From the NCBI RefSeq assembly GCF_024171485.1, contig NZ_JALJZX010000001.1, positions 682,001 to 746,000 of the forward strand: a stretch of DNA of 64,000 bases, in the 5' to 3' direction. The translations under genes and the position numbers were made by a program. The notes under the pieces were generated by a model. It was not told where the DNA came from and ran no database searches. It saw nothing but the letters and a program-made list of their open reading frames with translations. Positions 52,769 through 61,794 of this stretch are shown piece by piece (within the stretch, counting starts at the first letter, position 1; each line of letters starts with the position of its first letter). This stretch comes from Chryseobacterium sp. HSC-36S06. Lineage in GTDB: Bacteria > Bacteroidota > Bacteroidia > Flavobacteriales > Weeksellaceae.

Positions 52769-54625
52769 CTACTTCAACACATCCGCCTCCAAATAGCTGT
52801 CGCCGAAGATTTTAATGAAAGCTTTGGTGTAATCTTCCTTTGTTGCAAAGTTTGGATTATCCATAAATTTTTGAGGATTGACGGCAAACAGCGGGAACCA
52901 GGTGCTTGAAATCTGAATTTGGATTCGGTGTCCTTTTTTGAACGTGTGTACCACATCCTGCAGTCTGAAATTCACGGCCGTTTTCTGGTTTGCAACCAAG
53001 GCTTCCGGTTTTTCTTTTGAATTTCTGAATCTCGCAGGCATAATTTCGCTTCTTACCATTTGGTGGTAATTTCCGTAGAGGACGCCATCCTTCTTTTCAG
53101 CAGGTTTAAAATCTTCGGGATAAATATCGATCAGTTTCACCGCAAAATCTGCATCGGTAGATGTGGAAGCGATATTCAGTTTTGCCATAATTTCACCTGC
53201 GAAAGTCAGATCTTCGGTTAACACATCTGTCGTGAAAGTTAAAACATCAGGTCTTCCAACGGCGAAACGCTGGTCTTCACTCATATAGTTTCTCGGAGTA
53301 AATCCGTTGAACCCTTTTAAATTATCAGAACTTAATACAGGGTTATTAGGATCGCTGTAATATTCCGAAACCGTATTGGAGGCGCTGTTTTTTAAAGTTC
53401 CGTCAGCAAGATAAAAGTTAAGTTTTACTGCTTCTTTTGGCGGATAGTTTTTGAATTCTTTCCACTCTTTTTTTCCGGTGTCATACATAACAGCTTCCGG
53501 CAATCCTGCATCAGTTTTGGTGTTTCCTTTCAGATAATGGCTGAAGAATTTGGTTTCCAGATTTTTTTGATAATAAGTCGCGATGCTGTCTCCGAAATAA
53601 ATATCGTTGTGAAAATGCTTTCCGGTTTCCCTTGCCCAGGCTCCGTGCGAAAACGGTCCCATAACGATCGTGTTTTTAGCTTTCGGGCTGGTTTTTTCAA
53701 TGGTTTTGTAAATGTTTAACGGTCCAAATAAATCTTCTGCGTCATACCAGCCACCAACGGTCATCACGGCGTGGTTTACATTCTTCAGATGGGGAAGCAG
53801 GCTTCTTTTCTGCCAGTATTCATCGTAATTTGGGTGATTCATAATTTCGGTCATAAAGAAATTGTCTTTGTAATATTTCTCGTATCCGTCTTTTAAAGTA
53901 CCCATATCCCGATAAAATTTCAGTCCGTCCTCCGAAGTTTGTTTGATGGACGAATCGGTGTACCATGCTTTGTTTTCTGCTTTGGTTTTCTGAACGCCAA
54001 ATACGGGAAAGGTGCGGAAATATCCGAGCATAAATTTACCGTTGTGCAGGAAATCGTCATTCCAGAAATCTGAAATCGGTGCCTGCGGTGAAGAAGCGAC
54101 TAAAGCAGGATGGTCCGCCAAAATTCCTGCAGCAGTATAGAATCCGGGATATGAAGTTCCGTATTGGCCAATTTTCCCATTATTATTGCCAATATTTTTC
54201 AGGAGCCATTCAATGGTATCGTAGGTGTCGGTACTTTCATCAACGTCTTTTTTAGTTTTACGCTCAACCTGTGGCGTCATATTGGTAAAAGTCCCTTCGC
54301 TCATGTATCTGCCGCGCACATCCTGATATACAAAAATATACTTGTCATTCATCAGGTATTTATTGGGGCCTAAGGAAGCACGGTATTCATTTTCGCCGTA
54401 CGGCGCAACGCTGTAGCAGGTACGCTGCATGATGAACGGATATTTTTTTGTTTTGGAAAGGTCTTTCGGAATGTAAATTGAAGTAAATAATTTTACTCCG
54501 TCCCGCATGGGGATATAAACCTCTTTTTTGGTAAAATTTTCTTGGACGAAAGTATTGTCCGGTTTAGTTTGGGCAGCAACTGCCAGGAAGCAGAACAGAA
54601 GAATAATCTGTAAGCATTTTTTCAT
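52769..54625 (-). CDS. CocE/NonD family hydrolase (X-Pro dipeptidyl-peptidase S15 type), exported
   Basis: This 618-residue protein has a signal peptide (ending VAAQ near residue 19). The S15-type alpha/beta hydrolase domain has YIPMRDGVKLFTSIYIPKD at the start. The nucleophile elbow GQYGTSYPGFYTAAG puts Ser near 157. The acid lies in GGWYDAEDLFG and the catalytic His in GPFSHGAWAR near 345. A C-terminal jelly-roll domain begins near 400 and ends with KKGHRIQIQISSTWFP. Family members hydrolyse esters (cocaine, glutaryl-7-ACA) or X-Pro peptides. The natural substrate is unknown. Confidence 0.92.
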   Translation of the reverse strand: MKKCLQIILLFCFLAVAAQTKPDNTFVQENFTKKEVYIPMRDGVKLFTSIYIPKDLSKTKKYPFIMQRTCYSVAPYGENEYRASLGPNKYLMNDKYIFVYQDVRGRYMSEGTFTNMTPQVERKTKKDVDESTDTYDTIEWLLKNIGNNNGKIGQYGTSYPGFYTAAGILADHPALVASSPQAPISDFWNDDFLHNGKFMLGYFRTFPVFGVQKTKAENKAWYTDSSIKQTSEDGLKFYRDMGTLKDGYEKYYKDNFFMTEIMNHPNYDEYWQKRSLLPHLKNVNHAVMTVGGWYDAEDLFGPLNIYKTIEKTSPKAKNTIVMGPFSHGAWARETGKHFHNDIYFGDSIATYYQKNLETKFFSHYLKGNTKTDAGLPEAVMYDTGKKEWKEFKNYPPKEAVKLNFYLADGTLKNSASNTVSEYYSDPNNPVLSSDNLKGFNGFTPRNYMSEDQRFAVGRPDVLTFTTDVLTEDLTFAGEIMAKLNIASTSTDADFAVKLIDIYPEDFKPAEKKDGVLYGNYHQMVRSEIMPARFRNSKEKPEALVANQKTAVNFRLQDVVHTFKKGHRIQIQISSTWFPLFAVNPQKFMDNPNFATKEDYTKAFIKIFGDSYLEADVLK

Positions 54626-54684
54626 GGATAGTAATTTTGAACGAATGTATAAAAAAAATCAGAAATTTAATTTTTTAAAATTTA

Positions 54685-55302
54685 ATGATGACCTTATTCG
54701 GAAATTTTAGTGATTCTTCTCTGAACCTCCTTCCACGGGACGGAACAGTAAATTATTATGGCAAAATTATTGATAGGGAAGATGCAAATCGGTTTTATCA
54801 GAAACTGTTCGAAAATATCGAATGGAAAAATGATGAGGCTGTTATATTCGGAAGAAAGATCTTAACAAAAAGAAAGGTCGCATGGTACGGAGACGAAGGG
54901 TTTGAATATACTTATTCGAAAACTACCAAAACTGCATTACCTTGGACTGAAGAACTTCTTATATTGAAGAAAACCGTAGAAGAGGAAACCGGCGAGAAAT
55001 TTAATTCATGTTTGCTGAACCTTTATCATTCGGGTGATGAAGGAATGGCGTACCACAGCGATGCAGAAAAAGATTTAAAAAAAAACGGTGCGATTGCATC
55101 AGTTAGCTTGGGGGCAGAAAGAAAATTTTCGTTCAAGCATAAGGTGACTGGTGAAAAAGTTGAGCTCGTTTTAGAACACGGAAGCCTTTTGGTGATGAAA
55201 GACGAGACCCAGTCTTATTGGCTTCACCGCCTTCCTCCGACTAGAAAAGTGACTATGTCCAGAATTAATCTGACCTTCAGAACTATTGATGAACGCCAGT
55301 AA
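54685..55302 (+). CDS. alkB: AlkB-like alpha-ketoglutarate-dependent dioxygenase
   Basis: This 205-residue Fe(II)/2-oxoglutarate enzyme of the AlkB family removes alkyl lesions from DNA or RNA bases. Iron ligands are His 124 and Asp 126 in YHSDAEKDL and His 181 in YWLHRLPPT. The 2-oxoglutarate arginine is Arg 193 in MSRINLTFR. The N-terminal lid includes KRKVAWYGDEGFEYTYSK. Length and motif spacing are like the ALKBH2/3-type bacterial AlkB. A second ATG three bases later is equally possible. Confidence 0.93.
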   Translation: MMTLFGNFSDSSLNLLPRDGTVNYYGKIIDREDANRFYQKLFENIEWKNDEAVIFGRKILTKRKVAWYGDEGFEYTYSKTTKTALPWTEELLILKKTVEEETGEKFNSCLLNLYHSGDEGMAYHSDAEKDLKKNGAIASVSLGAERKFSFKHKVTGEKVELVLEHGSLLVMKDETQSYWLHRLPPTRKVTMSRINLTFRTIDERQ

Positions 55303-55424
55303 ACTGTAATATTAAACTTGTATATTTGAATTGTTTCTTTTTAGAACGGTGTAAATTCCCAAATGGGCGGAAATTTTAAGAAAATTTTATCATTCTATTA
55401 TAAAGGGGACTTCTGTTTTATATT

Positions 55425-55432
55425 TAAATTTG
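55425..55432 (+). promoter_or_regulatory. -7 box of the BON lipoprotein gene
   Basis: TAAATTTG matches TAnnTTTG 30 bases before the ATG at 55463, and it overlaps the earlier in-frame start at 55430. Confidence 0.45.
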
Positions 55433-55462
55433 AAAAGCAATATTAACATTAATAAATTCACT

Positions 55463-55942
55463 ATGAAAAAAACACTCGCAATGGCAGCGTTAGCGCTCGC
55501 AGTATCCTTCGGATCTATCGCCTGTAAGAAAAAAGTTACAGATGCCGACCTACAAACCCAGGCTACAACAGTAGTAACCTCTAACCCGACAGCATCAGTT
55601 GAAGTAAAAGACGGAACTGCACACCTGAGCGGAACTTTCGCTGATCAGGCTTCAAAAGACGCAATGATTGCTTCCTTAAAAGCGATTCCAGGAATTAAAG
55701 ATGTAATGGATATGGCTACCATTGAAGCTCCAGTGGTTGTAGAAACAGTATCTGCAGTTGATCCTGCAGTTCAGCAAAAGGTTTCCGACGCGGTTAAAGA
55801 TTTCCCTTCGGTTAAGGTAGAAGTTATTAACGGCGAATTAACGCTTACAGGAAATGTTTCTCCGGAGCAGGCCAGAAAAATCAAAATGTCTGTAGATGGT
55901 TTACAGGCTGGAAAAGTTAACTATAATTACACCGTAAAATAA
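55463..55942 (+). CDS. Lipoprotein with two BON domains
   Basis: This 159-residue protein has a lipoprotein signal (MKKTLAMAALALAVSFGSIAC). Two BON-type repeats lie at about 28-80 (SVEVKDGTAHLSGTFADQASKDAM) and 95-155 (VKVEVINGELTLTGNVSPEQARKI). BON domains bind phospholipid or envelope surfaces, as in OsmY. The codon use is strongly biased, suggesting good expression. The next gene starts five bases after its stop codon and is also a BON protein, so they form a pair. Confidence 0.87.
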   Translation: MKKTLAMAALALAVSFGSIACKKKVTDADLQTQATTVVTSNPTASVEVKDGTAHLSGTFADQASKDAMIASLKAIPGIKDVMDMATIEAPVVVETVSAVDPAVQQKVSDAVKDFPSVKVEVINGELTLTGNVSPEQARKIKMSVDGLQAGKVNYNYTVK

Positions 55943-55947
55943 TCGTC

Positions 55948-56367
55948 ATGAGTACATTACAGGATAAATACGCAGGAGTGATCTCGGCTGCTCAGTCAGC
56001 GGGAGTCTCTAATCTTCAAGTAACAGAACAGGACGGTATTCTTTACGTGTCAGGAAGCGCAGCTTCTACAGCAGCGAAAGATGCGGTATGGAACGCTCTT
56101 GGAGCAATCGATTCCACTTATTCAGCTTCAGATATCAATGTTGATGTTCAGGTTTCCGGATTAGCTTCCGGTTCCTCTTTAACAGTTGCCACTGAAGATT
56201 CTAACCTTAATATCAGACAGGAACCTTCAACAGAAGCTGCCATCGTAGGGAAAGCTGGAAAAGGCGAATCTGTAACTTTAGTAGAGCAGACTTCTGATGA
56301 CTGGTGGAAAGTTAGAACCGCTGACGGTGAAGAAGGATACGCTTATGCAAGATATTTAAGAGCTTAA
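55948..56367 (+). CDS. BON-like plus SH3 domain protein
   Basis: This 139-residue protein has an N-terminal BON-like module (about 1-72, with QVTEQDGILYVSGSAASTAAKD) and a C-terminal bacterial SH3 domain (about 75-138, with NLNIRQEPSTEAAIVGKAGKGESV and WWKVRTADGEEGYAYARYL). SH3b domains usually bind peptidoglycan, yet no signal peptide is visible. It follows the BON lipoprotein by five bases and shares its terminator. The role is unknown, with an envelope or stress function likely. Confidence 0.85.
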   Translation: MSTLQDKYAGVISAAQSAGVSNLQVTEQDGILYVSGSAASTAAKDAVWNALGAIDSTYSASDINVDVQVSGLASGSSLTVATEDSNLNIRQEPSTEAAIVGKAGKGESVTLVEQTSDDWWKVRTADGEEGYAYARYLRA

Positions 56368-56388
56368 TCCGACCTCTAATTAATTTAC

Positions 56389-56417
56389 AAACCTCTGAAT
56401 CTTTCAGAGGTTTTTTT
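56389..56417 (+). terminator. Terminator of the BON gene pair
   Basis: The stem ACCTCTGAA / TTCAGAGGT (56391-56399 and 56403-56411) has a 3-base loop and is followed by a T-run. Confidence 0.9.
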
Positions 56418-56505
56418 ATGACCTTTTTAAAACGGATTTATTATTTGTTTTTTTGATGCTTTGTTTTGCATGAGCCCATAATTAAAGATAATCCGTAAAA
56501 AAACA

Positions 56506-56513
56506 TATATTTG
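56506..56513 (+). promoter_or_regulatory. -7 box of the dicarboxylate symporter gene
   Basis: TATATTTG matches TAnnTTTG, with TTA 21 bases upstream (56482-56484). The ATG is 69 bases downstream, leaving a leader of about 60 bases. Confidence 0.5.
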
Positions 56514-56581
56514 TATTCTTACAAATTTTATATCCAAAGATCGCCATACGCGGTTAATTCACAGAAAAAAACAATAAATTC

Positions 56582-57832
56582 ATGAAAGGTCAAAACAAAC
56601 TGTTCATTGCCATTATCGTTGCATTAATAGTAGGAGTTGTAATGGGCGGTATCGTTCACACCCAATACCCGGAAAGTTCCGAAGGATTTGCTCAAAACAT
56701 TAAACTTTTGGGAACTGTTTTCATACGTTTGGTGCAGATGATAATTGCACCGTTGGTATTTACCACGCTTGTGGTGGGTATTGCAAAAATGAGCGACATA
56801 AAGATGATTGGCCGTGTGGGAACAAAAGCAATGCTTTGGTTCATTACCGCTTCTCTGGTTTCATTAATGATTGGGCTTGTTTTCGTGAACTGGCTGGAGC
56901 CGGGCAAAGTAATGCAGCTTCCGATTCCTGCGGCTGGTGATGCCGGCGATGTAGTGGCAAACAGCCAGGGACTTTCTTTAGAACAGTTTGTAAAACATAT
57001 TATCCCGAAAAGTTTATTTGAAGCATTCGCAACCAACGAGGTTCTGCAGATCGTAGTATTCTCCATTATGTTTGGAGTTGCCTTGGCGAATATGGGGGAG
57101 GAATACACAAAACCGATCGTTCGTGCTCTCGATATTTGTGCACACGCAATTTTGAAGATGGTAGGTTATATCATGTGGTTTGCACCACTGGGTGTTTTAG
57201 GTGCCATCGCGGCGGTGGTAGCTACTAACGGTTTTGATATCTTTAAAGTTTATGCCATTTATCTCCGCGATTTCTTTTTTGCTCTTGCTATTTTGTGGTT
57301 AGTATTACTTATTGTGGGATATCTGATTTTAGGAAACCGTCTTTTTGAATTGTTACGCAGAATAAAAGCACCTTTGCTTATTGCTTTTTCTACAACAAGC
57401 TCCGAGGCAGTTTTTCCGAAATTGGTGGAAGAACTCGAAAGGTTCGGCTGTAATAACAGGATTGTATCTTTTATCCTTCCGCTCGGATATTCTTTTAATC
57501 TGGATGGTAGTATGATGTATATGACTTTTGCTGCCATTTTTATTGCGCAGATTTACGGAATCGATATGACTTTAGGGCAGCAAATTACCATGCTTCTCGT
57601 TTTAATGCTTACTTCTAAAGGAATTGCAGGCGTGCCGAGAGCGAGTCTGGTGATTATCGTAGCGACGTGTACTATGTTCGGTATTCCGCCGGAAGGCATC
57701 GCTTTAATCTTACCGATTGACCATTTCTGTGACATGGGCAGAAGTATGACTAATGTTTTGGGTAATGCGCTGGCAACATCTTCTGTTTCCAAATGGGAAG
57801 GACAGCTGGATGATCATGGGGGAGATTTATAA
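56582..57832 (+). CDS. Dicarboxylate/amino acid:cation symporter (DAACS family)
   Basis: This 416-residue membrane protein takes up C4-dicarboxylates or acidic amino acids with sodium or protons. It has the LVQMIIAPLVFTTLVVGIAKM helix, the serine-rich FSTTSSEAVFPKL re-entrant loop near 270, the PLGYSFNLDGSMMYM substrate-site motif near 305, and TSKGIAGVPRASLVII in the second hairpin. These are the GltP/DctA hallmarks. The substrate is not resolved. Confidence 0.94.
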   Translation: MKGQNKLFIAIIVALIVGVVMGGIVHTQYPESSEGFAQNIKLLGTVFIRLVQMIIAPLVFTTLVVGIAKMSDIKMIGRVGTKAMLWFITASLVSLMIGLVFVNWLEPGKVMQLPIPAAGDAGDVVANSQGLSLEQFVKHIIPKSLFEAFATNEVLQIVVFSIMFGVALANMGEEYTKPIVRALDICAHAILKMVGYIMWFAPLGVLGAIAAVVATNGFDIFKVYAIYLRDFFFALAILWLVLLIVGYLILGNRLFELLRRIKAPLLIAFSTTSSEAVFPKLVEELERFGCNNRIVSFILPLGYSFNLDGSMMYMTFAAIFIAQIYGIDMTLGQQITMLLVLMLTSKGIAGVPRASLVIIVATCTMFGIPPEGIALILPIDHFCDMGRSMTNVLGNALATSSVSKWEGQLDDHGGDL

Positions 57833-57880
57833 AATCTTCCTTAAGCCTTAAAATCATTTTTAAAGAAGTTTACAATTTCA

Positions 57881-59188
57881 ATGAAAAATAAATTGGGAAC
57901 GGCAATAACCTTAGGTTTTGCCTTGTTTGCTATGTTTTTTGGAGCAGGAAATTTAATTCTTCCTCCTTTTATCGGACTGAAATCCGGAACCGAATGGTTC
58001 GCTGCGGTTACTGGCTTCTTCACCACTGGAATTGTGGCGCCTTTTTTAGGAGTTCTTACTGTTGTTCTTTTTGGGACATCGTTTACGGATCTGGGCCGAA
58101 AAGTAAACCCGCTGGTCGTAACGGTGCTTGCATTCTTAATTATGCTGTGCATTGGTCCGCTGGTTGCAATCCCGAGAACCGCTGCCGCAACTTTTGAAAT
58201 TGGTATTCAGCCACTTTTTCCTGATTTTAATAATATCCTTTTTTCTGTATTGTTTTTTGGAGTAGTTATATTTTTGTCCGTGTCGAAATCCCGGATCGTA
58301 GATATCATCGGGAATTTTCTTACGCCATTTCTCATTTTAAGTTTAGGGATACTGGTGGTAATGGGAATCATAAATCCGCCGGATGTTTCCCATATTTCGG
58401 AATTGAACAGCCAGCAATCATTTGTCTTTGCTTTTCATGAAGGATATCAAACCCTAGATGTGTTGGCATCGGTAATTTTTGCGGGTATAATTATTTCTGC
58501 CGCGATCGATAAAGGATATACCAATGCTAATGACCGTTTCAAAATTACCATTGCAGCGGGCTTAATCTCGATGATTGCATTGCTGTTTATCTATGGCGGT
58601 TTAATTTATCTCGGTGCGCACTCGGGCTTTCCTTTGTCTGAAACAGTATCCAGAACAGAACTTCTTCTGCATATTTCAAACGTGGTATTGGGTAATAACG
58701 GAACGGTGGTTATTTCTTTTGCTGTCGCATTGGCTTGTCTCACTACTGCAATTGCCCTTACCTCGGCAATGGGCAGTTTTCTTGAAAAACTCACTTTCGG
58801 AAAAATCAACTATAAAATGGGAGTGTTGCTTACCTGTTTGGTTTCCGGTTACTTCTCAGTAAAAAGTGTTGAAGAAATCATCGATTACGCAGTGGTAATT
58901 CTTGGTTTTATTTATCCAATTACGTTTGCGCTTATCCTTACGGTTTTGTTTTTCGGTAAACTTATATTCTCCCGGGCTCCATTTATCGCCGCGGTTACGG
59001 TTGCTGCCTTGGTGGCGTCGCTTTCGGTATTCCAGCATTTTAATCTTTTTCCGCAATCGATAGCTCAGATCAACAGCTGGCTTCCTTTATCCCAGCACCA
59101 GTTGGGTTGGCTGCTCCCGTCATTCCTCGCTTTTTTCATTGCCGCAGGCTTTAATTCTGGGCGAAAAAAAACATCTCGGCAAAATTAA
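57881..59188 (+). CDS. brnQ: Branched-chain amino acid carrier BrnQ
   Basis: This 435-residue membrane protein with about twelve helices imports leucine, isoleucine and valine with a cation. It has the family opening AMFFGAGNLILPPFIG, the GPLVAIPRTAAATFEIG segment near 92, and the EGYQTLDVLASVIFAGIII helix. A short basic tail ends the protein. It starts 49 bases after the symporter gene, so the two transporters may be co-transcribed. Confidence 0.94.
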   Translation: MKNKLGTAITLGFALFAMFFGAGNLILPPFIGLKSGTEWFAAVTGFFTTGIVAPFLGVLTVVLFGTSFTDLGRKVNPLVVTVLAFLIMLCIGPLVAIPRTAAATFEIGIQPLFPDFNNILFSVLFFGVVIFLSVSKSRIVDIIGNFLTPFLILSLGILVVMGIINPPDVSHISELNSQQSFVFAFHEGYQTLDVLASVIFAGIIISAAIDKGYTNANDRFKITIAAGLISMIALLFIYGGLIYLGAHSGFPLSETVSRTELLLHISNVVLGNNGTVVISFAVALACLTTAIALTSAMGSFLEKLTFGKINYKMGVLLTCLVSGYFSVKSVEEIIDYAVVILGFIYPITFALILTVLFFGKLIFSRAPFIAAVTVAALVASLSVFQHFNLFPQSIAQINSWLPLSQHQLGWLLPSFLAFFIAAGFNSGRKKTSRQN

Positions 59189-59247
59189 TACTGATTCATG
59201 TCAGTTCATCTAACTTTTATTCATTCTAAATTACAGAAAAATTTCCG

Positions 59248-59255
59248 TAATTTTG
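59248..59255 (+). promoter_or_regulatory. -7 box of the mrp-nifU pair
   Basis: TAATTTTG matches TAnnTTTG 25 bases before the mrp ATG. No clear -33 TTG is present. Confidence 0.45.
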
Positions 59256-59279
59256 TCAATCAATTTTTAGCAGATAATT

Positions 59280-60383
59280 ATGTTGACGAAAGAAAAAGTT
59301 CAGTTATTTCTGAAAGAGATAGAAGTAGATGATTTAGTGCACAATTTCCAGGTGATGGGAAATGATGTATATATTGATATGACCGCGCATTCTCCTGCAA
59401 TGCACGAGAAAAAGAAACTGGAAGCCGCTATGAAACAGGCATTCGCATCAGAATTTGGTGAAGATGTTGTGTTGAAGTTAAAAATAGCGTCTCCCGAACC
59501 TTCTGAAGTTCAGCAGAACCAAATCAAAGGAAAACAGATCCCGGGAATCCAGAATATTATTGCCGTTGCATCGGGAAAAGGAGGGGTGGGTAAATCTACG
59601 GTAGCTGCTAACCTTGCGGTAACCCTTTCTAAAATGGGTTTCAAAGTTGGGATTTTAGATGCTGATATTTACGGACCTTCTGTTCCGACGATGTTTGATA
59701 CAGTGGGTGCAAAACCCATTTCAGTAGAAATCGACGGTAAAAACCTGATGAAACCTGTAGAAAATTACGGTGTGAAAATGCTTTCAATAGGTTATTTTTC
59801 AGGGGCTAATCAGGCAGTAGTTTGGCGGGGACCTATGGCGAGCAAAGCTTTGAACCAAATGATCCGCGATGCGGCTTGGGGAGAACTCGATTTTCTATTA
59901 ATCGATCTGCCGCCGGGAACCGGAGATATTCACCTTTCAATCATCCAGGAAGTTCCTGTAACCGGAGCTGTAATCGTAAGTACGCCGCAGCATATTGCCC
60001 TAGCAGACGTGAGAAAAGGAATCGCAATGTTCCAGATGGAAAGCATCAATATTCCTGTGTTAGGTTTAATCGAAAATATGTCTTACTTTACTCCTGAAGA
60101 ATTGCCGGATAATAAATATTATATTTTTGGAAATCAGGGTGCTCAGTTTCTTGCCGAAGATTTAGGAATTCCTGTGTTGGGCGAGATTCCGATCATCCAA
60201 AGCATAAGGGAAGCCGGCGACGTTGGCCGCCCAGCAGCAATGCAGGAAGGCGCAGCAATAACCGAAATTTACAGGAATGTAGCCCAGAAAATGGTGGAAA
60301 GTCTTGTAGAAAGAAATAAAAATTTACCCGCAACCGAAGCGGTGAAAATTACAACCATGGCGGGTTGTTCCCCCAAAAAATAA
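59280..60383 (+). CDS. Mrp/NBP35 family P-loop ATPase (Fe-S cluster carrier)
   Basis: This 367-residue protein has an N-terminal MIP18-like domain (about 1-85). The Mrp ATPase domain has the deviant Walker A ASGKGGVGKST near 99, DADIYGPSVPTMF, and FLLIDLPPGTGDIHL. Mrp proteins carry 4Fe-4S clusters to apoproteins. The usual CxxC cluster motif after the GLIENMSYF strand is absent here. The only cysteine in the protein is near the C terminus (AGCSPKK). A NifU-like gene follows after 53 bases, which supports a role in Fe-S assembly. Confidence 0.93.
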   Translation: MLTKEKVQLFLKEIEVDDLVHNFQVMGNDVYIDMTAHSPAMHEKKKLEAAMKQAFASEFGEDVVLKLKIASPEPSEVQQNQIKGKQIPGIQNIIAVASGKGGVGKSTVAANLAVTLSKMGFKVGILDADIYGPSVPTMFDTVGAKPISVEIDGKNLMKPVENYGVKMLSIGYFSGANQAVVWRGPMASKALNQMIRDAAWGELDFLLIDLPPGTGDIHLSIIQEVPVTGAVIVSTPQHIALADVRKGIAMFQMESINIPVLGLIENMSYFTPEELPDNKYYIFGNQGAQFLAEDLGIPVLGEIPIIQSIREAGDVGRPAAMQEGAAITEIYRNVAQKMVESLVERNKNLPATEAVKITTMAGCSPKK

Positions 60384-60436
60384 GATTGGAAATTATCTGG
60401 AATTTATCCGGATTTCCGATTACTAAAGACCAAATT

Positions 60437-60685
60437 ATGAAAACAGAAATCAATCACGAAACTACGGTTACCAAAGTGATGTTTGCATTAGACAGTATTC
60501 GTCCGTTTCTTAATAAAGATGGGGGCGATATTGAGCTTATCGATGTGAAAGACCAGAAAGTATACGTAAAACTTCACGGTAACTGCAACGGTTGCCCCAT
60601 GAGTTTTTCAACCATGAAACTGGGGGTGGAAAGTACCATCAAACAACATGCTCCGGAAATTCTGGAAGTCTTGAATGTAGAATAA
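60437..60685 (+). CDS. NifU C-terminal-like Fe-S scaffold protein
   Basis: This 82-residue protein is a stand-alone NifU C-terminal (Nfu-type) domain that holds a cluster at the CxxC in HGNCNGCPMSFSTMKLGVE. The first helix has SIRPFLNKDGGDIELIDV, standard for the family. The frame extends upstream into the mrp end, but ATG at 60437 gives the canonical length. It directly follows mrp and shares its terminator, forming an Fe-S delivery pair. Confidence 0.94.
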   Translation: MKTEINHETTVTKVMFALDSIRPFLNKDGGDIELIDVKDQKVYVKLHGNCNGCPMSFSTMKLGVESTIKQHAPEILEVLNVE

Positions 60686-60708
60686 GCTCGCAGCTAACAA
60701 GATAACTC

Positions 60709-60739
60709 AGGCAATTCGTTTTTTGAATTGCTTTTTTTT
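60709..60739 (+). terminator. Terminator of the mrp-nifU pair
   Basis: The stem GCAATTC / GAATTGC (60711-60717 and 60725-60731) has a T-rich loop and is followed by eight T. Confidence 0.85.
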
Positions 60740-60841
60740 ATGCAGTGATTTTCTGTGATTAAGTGGTGATGAAAAATTCCGGATGAAATAAAAAAGTTTT
60801 GAAATTAAATTGATATTTTAGCAGATTAAACCATACAGCAT

Positions 60842-61702
60842 ATGATTGCCATTGTCGACGGCGGCTCCACGAAATGCGACTGGGTAATTCTCGAAAATTC
60901 CGGGAAACCCAATCTGAAAACCACCACGCTGGGATTCAACCCAAATATCATAAATCCTGAGTTTATCATGCAGGAAATTGATAAAAATCAGCAGCTTTTC
61001 TTTCTTAAAAATCATATTGAAAAAGTTTTTTTCTACGGATCCGGATGCGGAACTCCTGATAACAAAAAGAAAGTGGCCGATGAGTTCGCCAGAACTTTTC
61101 CCAATGCTGAAATTTCAGTGAAAGAAGACATGACGGCGGCAGCATATGCAGCCTACAACGGTACTCCCGCGATTATCTGTATTTTAGGTACAGGTTCCAA
61201 TTCATGTTATTTCGATGGCGAGAAGATACGCACAGATTTGCCCTCACTGGGCTTTCTGATTGGTGATGAAGGCAGCGGAAGCGCTTTGGGAAAACATCTT
61301 TTAAGACGTTATTTCATGAAGAAGCTGCCGAAGGATCTGGAAGATGATTTTATCGCAACTTATAATCTTACGATCGAAGAAGCAATTAAAAGAATGTACC
61401 ATAATCCCCGAGCCAACGCCTATTTAGGAGAATTCAACAAGTTTGTGGCAGACCGAAAAAAGCATCCTTACTTTCAGAATATGGTTTTCGATGAGATGAA
61501 AAATTTCCTGGATTATCAGGTTCTGCCGTATCCGGAAGCAGGAAAGGTTGAAATTAATTTTATTGGCTATATCGCCTTTATTTATGAAGATATTTTACGG
61601 GCCGCCGCTGCAGAACTCAATTTAAAAATCGGAAAAGTAGTGCAGAAACCCATTGAAAGTTTAGTAGATTATCACAAAAAGTATATTCTGGATTTAAACT
61701 GA
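60842..61702 (+). CDS. N-acetylglucosamine kinase-like protein (BadF/BadG ATPase fold)
   Basis: This 286-residue protein has the ASKHA nucleotide-binding fold: phosphate 1 motif AIVDGGSTKCDWVI at the start, FFYGSGCGTPD, phosphate 2 motif CILGTGSNSCYF near 117, and LIGDEGSGSALGKHLLRRY near 140. The pattern matches the bacterial N-acetylglucosamine kinase group, acting on amino sugars from peptidoglycan or chitin. No sugar transporter is adjacent, so the substrate is inferred from family only. Confidence 0.85.
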   Translation: MIAIVDGGSTKCDWVILENSGKPNLKTTTLGFNPNIINPEFIMQEIDKNQQLFFLKNHIEKVFFYGSGCGTPDNKKKVADEFARTFPNAEISVKEDMTAAAYAAYNGTPAIICILGTGSNSCYFDGEKIRTDLPSLGFLIGDEGSGSALGKHLLRRYFMKKLPKDLEDDFIATYNLTIEEAIKRMYHNPRANAYLGEFNKFVADRKKHPYFQNMVFDEMKNFLDYQVLPYPEAGKVEINFIGYIAFIYEDILRAAAAELNLKIGKVVQKPIESLVDYHKKYILDLN

Positions 61703-61794
61703 TTATCAGAAAGAATTTATTAATGCAGAGATTTTATTTAGAAATCTTATTCAGATGTTGCTAAGGCAACTTTGATATTGAAAAAACAAAAATT

